Origin: Planctomycetaceae bacterium
GTDB taxonomy: Bacteria > Planctomycetota > SZUA-567
Assembly (NCBI GenBank): GCA_021205245.1
Contig: JAJPXZ010000107.1
Location: 23,591 to 58,353, forward strand
Direction of reading: 5' to 3'
Length of the DNA stretch: 34,763 nt
The notes under the pieces are model-generated. The model was given only the letters and a program-made list of their open reading frames with translations. It was not told the origin of the DNA and did not search any database. How positions within the stretch are numbered: the first letter of the stretch is position 1; each line of letters starts with the position of its first letter. Shown in pieces: positions 24,589-30,888 of this stretch. The position numbers and the translations under genes are program-made.

Positions 24589-25113
24589 TTAATCCACCGG
24601 AAGGGCTTCATTCGCTATTTCTCCGGAGTGCACCGCATCCAACGGCCTGCCCCGCAGGACGTCCCAAATGCTGGTCAGGCACTCGAAGAGCACGAAGAAA
24701 GCGCTGACCGGAACAGCCAGGTATGGCCAGAACATACTGATCTGCATGACCGCCGACATCTGGCCGCTGTTGTTGACAGCCGAGCGAATGCCGAACACGA
24801 ACAGCAGGAAAAAGAGGAAACAGACCGTTAGCATCACGAAGATGTGCGACACCCGCCTGCCCTTGGCCGACAAGCGCTCGGAGAGAAGCGTGAGCCGGGT
24901 TTGCGTTCCCCGGCGCATGCCGATGCCGATGAGGAGGAGTGTCCCCCATATCATGGAGAACCGGGTCAGTTCTTCAGCCCAGACCGTTTTCAGGTTAAGC
25001 CCGAAGGTGCGGTCGAGAACGCCAACGAACGTTGCCAGGACCGCGACAAGGAACAGGATGGCGGCGATGTTGGTCAGCCATTTATCCATAATGGAGCGGA
25101 TTTTGTCGATCAC
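24589..25113 (-). CDS. dctQ: TRAP transporter small permease (DctQ family)
   Basis: This 174-residue inner-membrane protein has four hydrophobic helices and pairs with DctM. The hallmark motif VWAEELTRFSMIWGTLLLIGIGMRRG follows the first helices, and LLFVFGIRSAV and FWPYLAVPVSAFFVLFECLTSIWDVLRG form the last two. Translation starts at GTG 25113 with AGGAGA five bases upstream. It is the first of the three TRAP genes in transcription order and lies 32 bases after the CaiB-type gene. Confidence 0.9.
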   Translation of the reverse strand: MIDKIRSIMDKWLTNIAAILFLVAVLATFVGVLDRTFGLNLKTVWAEELTRFSMIWGTLLLIGIGMRRGTQTRLTLLSERLSAKGRRVSHIFVMLTVCFLFFLLFVFGIRSAVNNSGQMSAVMQISMFWPYLAVPVSAFFVLFECLTSIWDVLRGRPLDAVHSGEIANEALPVD

Positions 25114-25145
25114 GTGGTTCTCCTGCTATTACGTGATTGCCACTG

Positions 25146-26345
25146 CTAGATTAACTTGCGTGCGGCAAGGTCGGCGATTTCCTCTTCGGTCATGTGGAGA
25201 AATGAGGAGAGGATTTCCTGGTTATGTTCGCCCAACTTCGGCGGGAGCTTCTCCAGCGCACCGGGCGTCTTGGACATCTTGACGGTGATACCGGGCAGGG
25301 AAATTTCGCCGACGTCGTGGTATTGACGGTAGTAAATCGCGTCACGGTGCTTGAACTGGACATTTTCAACCAGGTCGGAGACGTCGGCGATTTTCGAAAC
25401 CGGGACGCCTGCGTCGACCAGCAACTCTTCGGCTTCGTCGACATTGAGGGTGCCGATCCATTCCTGGACGTATTCCTCCACCTCAAGAATGCAGGTCATG
25501 CGCTTGTTGGCGGTATCATAGCGCGGGTCTTCGTTTAGTTCGGGCCTGCCCATCAGTTTTGTCAGCCGTGCGAATAGCGGATCGGTGCCTGCGTGCAGAT
25601 AGATCATGCCATCCTTGCAACGGAAGGCATTGGCCGGGCCGGTGACGTTGTCGCGGTTGCCGCGCCGGGGTTGGATTTCTCCGGTCTCGACATAATGGGG
25701 GACGGCGGTGGCGAGAAGCGACAGCACGCATTCGATCAAAGCGATGTCGAGGCGCTGGCCTTCGCCGGTACGCAGTTTGTGGACCAATGCCGTAACCGTA
25801 CCGAAGGCGGCATAGATGCCGGTGGTGAAATCCGCCACCCATGAACCGGTGAGCAGAGGGTCGCCGCCCGCCTCACCGGTCAGGCCCATCAGTCCGCCCA
25901 TGGCTTGTCCGATGCAGTCGAAGGCGGCTCGGTCGCGGTAAGGTCCGTCCTGCCCAAAACCAGAGATGGAGGTCAGGACCAGCCCAGGGTTGATTTTTTC
26001 GAGTTCGTCCGGCGACAAGCCCATCTTGTCGAGGGTACCGGGACGGAAATTCTCGACCAGCACGTCGGCCTTGGCGACCAGCTTCTTGATTATCTCCACA
26101 CACTCGGGGTTGTAGAAGTCGAGGGACAGGCCGCGCTTGTTTTTATTGTATTGGGTATAGTAGAGACTGACTTTCTCGTCGCCCTTGCCGGCAAAGGGGA
26201 GCATATTGCGGCTGGCGTCGCCGGCCTTGCGGTTTTCAATTTTGATAACATCCGCACCCATGTCGCCCAGCATCATGCAGCAGTAAGGGCCTGCAATAAA
26301 GCGGGACATGTCGAGCACCGTGATTCCCTGCAATGGTCCTGCCAT
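25146..26345 (-). CDS. CaiB/BaiF-family (type III) CoA-transferase
   Basis: This 399-residue cytoplasmic enzyme moves CoA between carboxylic acids by the family III mechanism, as in formyl-CoA:oxalate or carnitine CoA-transferase. The N-terminus GPLQGITVLDMSRFIAGPYCCMMLGDMGADVIKIENRKAGD is diagnostic. The catalytic aspartate is expected in GSWVADFTTGIYAAFG near residue 170. DVLVENFRPGTLDKMG and AFDCIGQAMGGLMGLTG are further family motifs. The start MAGPLQG has GAGGAGG six to seven bases upstream; the track ORF extends 198 codons upstream into the B-subunit gene and is not supported. It likely activates the acid imported by the adjacent TRAP transporter. An oxalate role is not specifically supported. 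Confidence 0.9.
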   Translation of the reverse strand: MAGPLQGITVLDMSRFIAGPYCCMMLGDMGADVIKIENRKAGDASRNMLPFAGKGDEKVSLYYTQYNKNKRGLSLDFYNPECVEIIKKLVAKADVLVENFRPGTLDKMGLSPDELEKINPGLVLTSISGFGQDGPYRDRAAFDCIGQAMGGLMGLTGEAGGDPLLTGSWVADFTTGIYAAFGTVTALVHKLRTGEGQRLDIALIECVLSLLATAVPHYVETGEIQPRRGNRDNVTGPANAFRCKDGMIYLHAGTDPLFARLTKLMGRPELNEDPRYDTANKRMTCILEVEEYVQEWIGTLNVDEAEELLVDAGVPVSKIADVSDLVENVQFKHRDAIYYRQYHDVGEISLPGITVKMSKTPGALEKLPPKLGEHNQEILSSFLHMTEEEIADLAARKLI

Positions 26346-26377
26346 AACGCCTCCTCGTTCGTGAAGGATTGTCCGAT

Positions 26378-27196
26378 TCACTCTGTTTCGAGCCGTGCCG
26401 GTTCCTGGGTAATTTCCGCATGCAGCCACATCTTTTTGGGATCGATGCGGGTACGAATCAAATCGAGATCCTCGGCCGAGGGCGGTTGCGTGACCGGCAC
26501 ATCGTCTGGTACCTCCAGCGCGAAACCGGTCCGCTCGACAACCTGCTGCACCGTCTTCCCCGGATGCACGCTCGCCAGCCGCATGCGGCCGTTTTGCGGA
26601 TTGAAGTCCATGACCGCCAGTTCGGTGAAGAGCAAAGCCGGGCCACCGCCGGGCAGGCCGCTGCGGTCCTTGTTGCCCGCGGCCGAGATATAGTCGACCT
26701 TTTCGACAAAGGTACGCCGGTCGTGCTTTTGGATAGCGAAGACCCGCTTTGCGTGGGCGGCGTGGTCCGGCTGGGCCAGCGGGCCGGGCAGGCGAACCTT
26801 GGGATGGTGGTAGTCGCCGATACAGACAATATTGAAGCTGCCGTATTGATCGACCTGCGCGCCGGAGACAAAACCGATGCCCATCTTGCCGCGCTTGAAA
26901 ATGCACAGGGCTTCCTCGACCGTGATCTGGCTGCGGCAAGGCCAGCGGATGAGATCCGGCTCGAAATTTGTTTCGGGAATGCGGTCGGCGTCCAGCACCG
27001 GATCGAGAATAGGACCGAACATGATGGTGTAATTGGGCGCATGGCGGAGTTGCGCCAGCCGCGACGCGACGGCGGGGATGCCGACCGCGCGAATAAAAGC
27101 CGCCCCGCCCGTACCGACGCCGACAAAACCCATTTCGCCGTCATGGATGTGGCGTGACACCTCTACCGCAAGCAGTTCTTCCAATGAGTAATCCAT
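26378..27196 (-). CDS. CoA-transferase-family B subunit, copy 2 (GctB/IpdB-like)
   Basis: This 272-residue beta half is a paralogue of the protein at 18735. It shares MDYSLEELLAVEVSRHIHDGEMGFVGVGTGGAAFIRAVGIP, GFVSGAQVDQYGSFNIVCIGDYHHPKVRLPG and the end VHPGKTVQQVVERTGFALEVP. The site that holds the catalytic glutamate in glutaconate CoA-transferase reads TIMFGPILDP, with phenylalanine in its place. As in copy 1, classical CoA transfer through a glutamyl-CoA intermediate is therefore doubtful. It starts 30 bases after the A subunit, with GAGGACG near the ATG. Both copies keep the WPCRSQI motif, which may shape a shared substrate pocket. Confidence 0.83.
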   Translation of the reverse strand: MDYSLEELLAVEVSRHIHDGEMGFVGVGTGGAAFIRAVGIPAVASRLAQLRHAPNYTIMFGPILDPVLDADRIPETNFEPDLIRWPCRSQITVEEALCIFKRGKMGIGFVSGAQVDQYGSFNIVCIGDYHHPKVRLPGPLAQPDHAAHAKRVFAIQKHDRRTFVEKVDYISAAGNKDRSGLPGGGPALLFTELAVMDFNPQNGRMRLASVHPGKTVQQVVERTGFALEVPDDVPVTQPPSAEDLDLIRTRIDPKKMWLHAEITQEPARLETE

Positions 27197-27226
27197 GAAT
27201 CGTCCTCGCTCAGTCGTTTGCAGAAA

Positions 27227-28129
27227 TTATCGGGCGATGTCGGTGCGGGTTATGGTGGCCAGGTGCTTTTCGCCTATGATGCCGAGATAGGCGTCCCAAT
27301 CCTTGCAGCCGTAGACATGCCGGTCGAGATAGCTCCTGAAGCCTTCCGGCGTGGCGCTCTTCTCCTGGTACTCTCGGGCGTGGACTATGTCGAAGTCGTA
27401 ACGGAGATCACAGGAGTTCGGGTGCGCGCCGTAGGGAGCGAGGACGACGGCGTCGACAAAGAGTTTGGTCAGCACCGTCTGTTGATTGGTGCGGATGACC
27501 TCCTCCTCGTCCACAAATTCCTCGACAGTGACGATGACCTTCTTCGCCGCCTTGCAGATGAGCATATCTGTCTCGTTGTCCATCATGCGCACCGGGTCAA
27601 GTTGCACATTGCCATAGGGATCGGCGCGGTGGGCATGCATGATGGCGACGTCGGCATGGAAGGGTTCGAGCGCTATCCATTTTTCGCCGGTGAAGGGATC
27701 GGTAACCTCGTGCTGGTATTCGGGGTTCAGCATCAGGTCGGTGTGAAGCGGCGTTTTCGAGAGGGCATAGGGGGCGCCGGTGGCGGCGGCGCGGAAACGA
27801 TCGATTGAACATGTCTCGCTGTGGTCGACATAGCGAATCATCCCCTCCTGCACGGCGCGGCGGAAGTTTTTGGCCAGGCCGACATTCGACAGGCCGACGT
27901 AGGACGAGTGCGCTTCCTTAACGCACCCCGCCCCGATCAACATATCGTAATCGATGCCGTTGTTCCACCCGAACAGGGTGAGGTTCTTACGGCCTTGGCG
28001 GATAATTTCGTGGACGAGCGCCATAGGATGGCGGCGTATCAGTGAGCCGGCTATGGCAACCTTGTCGCCGTCCTTTATCATATGGACGGCATCGGCCAGG
28101 CTCATTCGCTTGCTAACCCTTTCTGGCAT
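27227..28129 (-). CDS. CoA-transferase-family A subunit, copy 2 (GctA/IpdA-like)
   Basis: This 300-residue alpha half is the first gene of the long minus-strand cluster. It has MSLADAVHMIKDGDKVAIAGSLIRRHPMALVHEI, DMLIGAGCVKEAHSSYVGLSNVGLAKNFRRAV, ADVAIMHAHRADPYGNVQLDPVRMMDNETD and APYGAHPNSCDLRYDFD. Glutamate 105 occurs in DHSETCSID, the same position as in copy 1. The start MPERVSKRM was chosen because AAGGAGG lies eight bases upstream; the ORF start 12 codons earlier lacks a site. About 100 bases of leader separate it from the promoter at 28238-28266. Confidence 0.83.
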   Translation of the reverse strand: MPERVSKRMSLADAVHMIKDGDKVAIAGSLIRRHPMALVHEIIRQGRKNLTLFGWNNGIDYDMLIGAGCVKEAHSSYVGLSNVGLAKNFRRAVQEGMIRYVDHSETCSIDRFRAAATGAPYALSKTPLHTDLMLNPEYQHEVTDPFTGEKWIALEPFHADVAIMHAHRADPYGNVQLDPVRMMDNETDMLICKAAKKVIVTVEEFVDEEEVIRTNQQTVLTKLFVDAVVLAPYGAHPNSCDLRYDFDIVHAREYQEKSATPEGFRSYLDRHVYGCKDWDAYLGIIGEKHLATITRTDIAR

Positions 28130-28232
28130 GGACGGTTCCTCCTTCAAGGATGCATTTTCCAGCAAATTAAAGCGTTGAAACTTCGTAAGGGGTGTTCGGA
28201 GGCTGGAGCAGTTTTGTTATGTTATTGTTATA

Positions 28233-28250
28233 GTGATATAATAATATCAC
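28233..28250. promoter_or_regulatory. Palindromic operator candidate over the cluster promoter
   Basis: GTGATATAATAATATCAC has seven-base arms (GTGATAT / ATATCAC) around a four-base centre. It covers the -10 box of the minus-strand promoter, so a bound protein would block RNA polymerase. The GntR/HutC regulator of the same cluster is the likely ligand, by inference. Confidence 0.65.
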
Positions 28251-28266
28251 AATCCCCCTTAGTCAA
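28238..28266 (-). promoter_or_regulatory. Strong sigma70-type promoter of the CoA/TRAP cluster
   Basis: On the minus strand TTGACT and TATTAT are separated by exactly 17 bases, close to consensus. Transcription would start near 28231, giving about 100 bases of leader before the first A subunit. No other promoter of comparable quality was noticed further down the cluster, which supports a single long transcript. Confidence 0.75.
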
Positions 28267-28330
28267 GCGAACCGCCCGACTTTTTTACGATTTCCATAAA
28301 AAATACGCTGATGCGAACTGTGGGTGGGTG

Positions 28331-28373
28331 CCAAAAGAAAAGCGGAATGCCTTCTATGAGAAGGCATTCCGCT
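28331..28373 (-). terminator. Intrinsic terminator of cobO
   Basis: A perfect 15-base-pair stem (AGCGGAATGCCTTCT / AGAAGGCATTCCGCT) with a three-base loop is followed on the minus strand by TTTCTTTT. It lies about 60 bases after the cobO stop and separates cobO from the next cluster. The rest of the 28130-28433 gap holds the cluster promoter, operator and leader. Confidence 0.92.
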
Positions 28374-28433
28374 TGGAAGCACTGAACGCGAGGTAAAAAA
28401 AGGAGAGGTGACCTGGCAGAGAACGGCTTTTCC

Positions 28434-28952
28434 CTAATATTCAATGCCTTCACGGGCAAGAATACCCGCATTATATGGATGCTTGTCCGCCTTTATGGTG
28501 GAGACGTAATCTGCCAAAACACGAATCGATTCCGGAGCATCTCGTCCGGTCAAGACCACTTCCAGTGCCTCTGGCTTTTCAGTGAGGAACGAAACGACAT
28601 CTTCCTGTTCGACCATGTTGGTGGTGATGGCGCTGACGATCTCGTCCAGGACGATGAGATCGAATCTATGCGCATTCTCCCGTGCGTACTGAAGACTGCA
28701 GCGTTGTGAACTGCTATACTCAACCCGCTCTTCGTCGCTCATGGCAGGAAGGAATTTGGTCAACTCGCTCCCGCGATGGATTTCAACGCCCAACTGGCGC
28801 AGCGGGCCAAGCTCGGCCGTGTCCCTCCCCTTCATGAATTGCGCGAAGAGGACGCGGAATCCGGCGCCGCGCGCTCGTACGGCCAAGCCGATTGCCGCGG
28901 TGGTTTTCCCTTTGCCGTCGCCGGTATAAAGATGAATTAAGCCTTGCCGCAT
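28434..28952 (-). CDS. cobO: Cob(I)alamin / cobyrinate adenosyltransferase (CobO/CobA/BtuR type)
   Basis: This 172-residue cytoplasmic enzyme transfers the 5'-deoxyadenosyl group of ATP to reduced corrinoid, making coenzyme B12 forms. It shows the family P-loop at the very N-terminus (LIHLYTGDGKGKTTAAIGLAVRARG), VLFAQFMKG, the Walker-B-like FDLIVLDEIVSAI near residue 97, VVLTGRDAPESI and the typical tail HPYNAGILAREGIEY. Length is normal. The ATG has GGGGAG nine bases upstream. It has its own promoter and terminator and is a single-gene unit between the hydrogenase operon and the CoA cluster. No other cobalamin genes or a B12 riboswitch are in the window, so it may serve salvage or a B12-dependent enzyme elsewhere. 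Confidence 0.93.
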   Translation of the reverse strand: MRQGLIHLYTGDGKGKTTAAIGLAVRARGAGFRVLFAQFMKGRDTAELGPLRQLGVEIHRGSELTKFLPAMSDEERVEYSSSQRCSLQYARENAHRFDLIVLDEIVSAITTNMVEQEDVVSFLTEKPEALEVVLTGRDAPESIRVLADYVSTIKADKHPYNAGILAREGIEY

Positions 28953-29002
28953 AGGTTTTGACTCCCCTTAGGAAAACTGCCATATACTTTTCATACCGTT
29001 AC

Positions 29003-29030
29003 AGTATATGCATCCTTATGGTAATCTCAA
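29003..29030 (-). promoter_or_regulatory. Sigma70-type promoter of cobO
   Basis: On the minus strand TTGAGA and TATACT are separated by 16 bases. The predicted start of transcription is about 45 bases before the cobO ATG, too short for a cobalamin riboswitch. The gap 28953-29094 contains nothing else that I recognise. Confidence 0.6.
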
Positions 29031-29094
29031 CCTGAACTACGTGTGGGGTCATGGAAAAGACGTGCCATGAATAGCGACGCGTTCGCTCTTCCTC

Positions 29095-30888
29095 TTAGTT
29101 ACAGCACCCGCCCTTGTTGGAGAACATTCCGCGCGGCGTATAGTGCGTATGCAACAGGTGGTGCGCTGTTTCACCGTTGGCTTCGCCTAAGAAATCCTTG
29201 TACAACGCGGCGATGTCCGGGTTTTCGTGGCTTTTACGCATGCTCTTCCGTTCGTCCTCGCTGTACAGCGCACGCATGCGTTGCTCGCGGTAGCCGGTCT
29301 CGCGGTTCCGGGGCTGGCCGCCGCCGTTGATGCAGCCGCCCGGACAACCCATTACTTCGATGAAATGGTAGGGGCTGGTGCCGGCAGCCACTTCGTCCAT
29401 GAGGATATCCGCGCCCGCCAAACCGCTTGTCACAGCGATATTCACAGTCACCCCTTCGAGATGCTTAAACGCCGGCAGCGTGTCGGCGATGGTCAACGAA
29501 GCCGATTTCACCTGTTCCAGGCCGACGATGGGCGTCACGTGCAGGCCTTCGAACGGGAGTTCGCGCCCGGTCACCAACTCGTAGACGGTACGGAGTGCCG
29601 CCTCCATCACGCCGCCGGTGACGCCGAAGATATCGGCCGCGCCAGTTGACAGCCCCAAGGGCTGGTCGAAATTGCCTTCGGGCAGACCGGTGAAATCGAT
29701 GCCGGACTGGCGGATCATTCGGGCAAGCTCGCGGGTGGTCAGGACCGCGTCAACGTCGCGGCGGCCGTCCACCTCCATCTCGGGCCGCTGTACCTCGTAC
29801 TTTTTCGCCGTGCAGGGCATGACAGAAACCATGAAAATGTTTTCCGCCGGGACACCGATGCGTCCCGCGTAAAAACTTTTCACCAGCGCGCCCAGCATGG
29901 TGTGGGGTGATTTGCAACTCGACAGGTGATCGAGTTCGCCCGGATAGGCGTGTTCGATATGTTTGATCCAGCCAGGCGAGCAACTGGTGATCATCGGGAG
30001 CGCCGCGCCGCCCGGTTTGACGCCAAGGGCTTGTTCGAGCCGGCCGAGCAGTTCTGTCCCCTCCTCGATGATGGTAAGGTCGGCGGCGAAGTTGGTGTCG
30101 AAAACATCGTCAAAGCCGATCTCCCGGAGGGCCGAAGCCATCTTGCCTGTCACCGGCGTGCCGGTCGGCAAACCGAATTCCTCGCCGAGGGCGGCACGAA
30201 CCGCCGGCGCGACCTGCACCACCACCCGAGTGTTCGGGTCCTGCAACGCCCGCCATACCGGCGCCAGAGCGTCAGTCTCGCTGAGGGCGCCGGTGGGACA
30301 GGCGCTGACGCATTGGCCGCACATGGCGCAAGCGGTGCCGCCCAGGGGCAGATCGAGGCTCGGACCCACCACCGTGTCGAAGCCCCGGTTTTGCAGCGCG
30401 ATAGCACCCACCTTCTGCACCTCGCCGCAGACGGCAACGCAACGGCGGCAAAGGATACACTTGCCGGTATCACGGGTCACCGACGGGCTGACGTCCACAA
30501 TGCGGGTCGACATTTCGCCGCGCAGGCGCGACTCGCCCACGCCTAATTCTTCGCCCAATGCTTGCAGTTCGCACTTGCCGCTGCGGCTGCAGGAGAGGCA
30601 GTCCTTGGGGTGATCGGAGAGGAGCAATTCATACAGTACTTTGCGGGCGGCGCGGACCTTGGGCGAATTGGTGCGGATCGTCATGCCGTCCCGGGCCTTG
30701 ACGATGCAGGATGCCTGGAGGTTGCGCATCCCGTCGACCTCGACCACGCAGATACGGCAGGAGCCGCACTGATGCACGCCTTCCAGGCGGCAGAGGTTGG
30801 GGATGTGGACGTTGTTGGCGTTGGCCGCTTCCATGATGGTACTGCCGTCGGGTGCTGTCAGAGCTTTGCCGTTGATGGTGATGTTCAT
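29095..30888 (-). CDS. hydA: [FeFe]-hydrogenase catalytic subunit, NADH-linked type (HydA)
   Basis: This 597-residue protein makes or oxidises H2 at an H-cluster. In order it has an N-terminal [2Fe-2S] domain (NLCRLEGVHQCGSCRICVVEV ... SC, with an extra cysteine at 41), a histidine-ligated cluster (HPKDCLSCSRSGKC), two [4Fe-4S] sites (CILCRRCVAVCGEV and CAMCGQCVSACPTGAL), then the catalytic domain. The three H-cluster motifs are TSCSPGW near residue 300, MPCTAKKYE near 356 and EVMGCPGGCINGGGQP near 511. TSCSPGW differs from the textbook TSCCPxW. The C-terminal small-subunit region RKSHENPDIAALYKDFLGEANGETAHHLLHTHY is present, so the protein is single-chain. It is last in the hydC-hydB-hydA operon and overlaps hydB by ATGA. 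Maturases HydEFG are not in the window. Confidence 0.93.
   Translation of the reverse strand: MNITINGKALTAPDGSTIMEAANANNVHIPNLCRLEGVHQCGSCRICVVEVDGMRNLQASCIVKARDGMTIRTNSPKVRAARKVLYELLLSDHPKDCLSCSRSGKCELQALGEELGVGESRLRGEMSTRIVDVSPSVTRDTGKCILCRRCVAVCGEVQKVGAIALQNRGFDTVVGPSLDLPLGGTACAMCGQCVSACPTGALSETDALAPVWRALQDPNTRVVVQVAPAVRAALGEEFGLPTGTPVTGKMASALREIGFDDVFDTNFAADLTIIEEGTELLGRLEQALGVKPGGAALPMITSCSPGWIKHIEHAYPGELDHLSSCKSPHTMLGALVKSFYAGRIGVPAENIFMVSVMPCTAKKYEVQRPEMEVDGRRDVDAVLTTRELARMIRQSGIDFTGLPEGNFDQPLGLSTGAADIFGVTGGVMEAALRTVYELVTGRELPFEGLHVTPIVGLEQVKSASLTIADTLPAFKHLEGVTVNIAVTSGLAGADILMDEVAAGTSPYHFIEVMGCPGGCINGGGQPRNRETGYREQRMRALYSEDERKSMRKSHENPDIAALYKDFLGEANGETAHHLLHTHYTPRGMFSNKGGCCN

Noticed and set aside
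20484-26345. Oxalate degradation (Frc plus oxalyl-CoA decarboxylase)
   Set aside because: A CaiB-type transferase and a TPP enzyme are both present, but the TPP enzyme reads as generic acetolactate-synthase-like, without the oxalyl-CoA decarboxylase text I remember. Oxalate degradation would not need two A/B pairs, a TRAP importer or a kinase.
26346-26939. N-terminal extension of the CaiB ORF in the track
   Set aside because: The extension lies in the downstream part of the preceding B-subunit gene and has no homology pattern. MAGPLQG has a strong ribosome site and is the normal family start.
28953-29094. Cobalamin riboswitch before cobO
   Set aside because: The predicted leader is only about 45 bases and the whole gap 142 bases. 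No B12-box-like conserved segment was found, and B12 riboswitches are longer.
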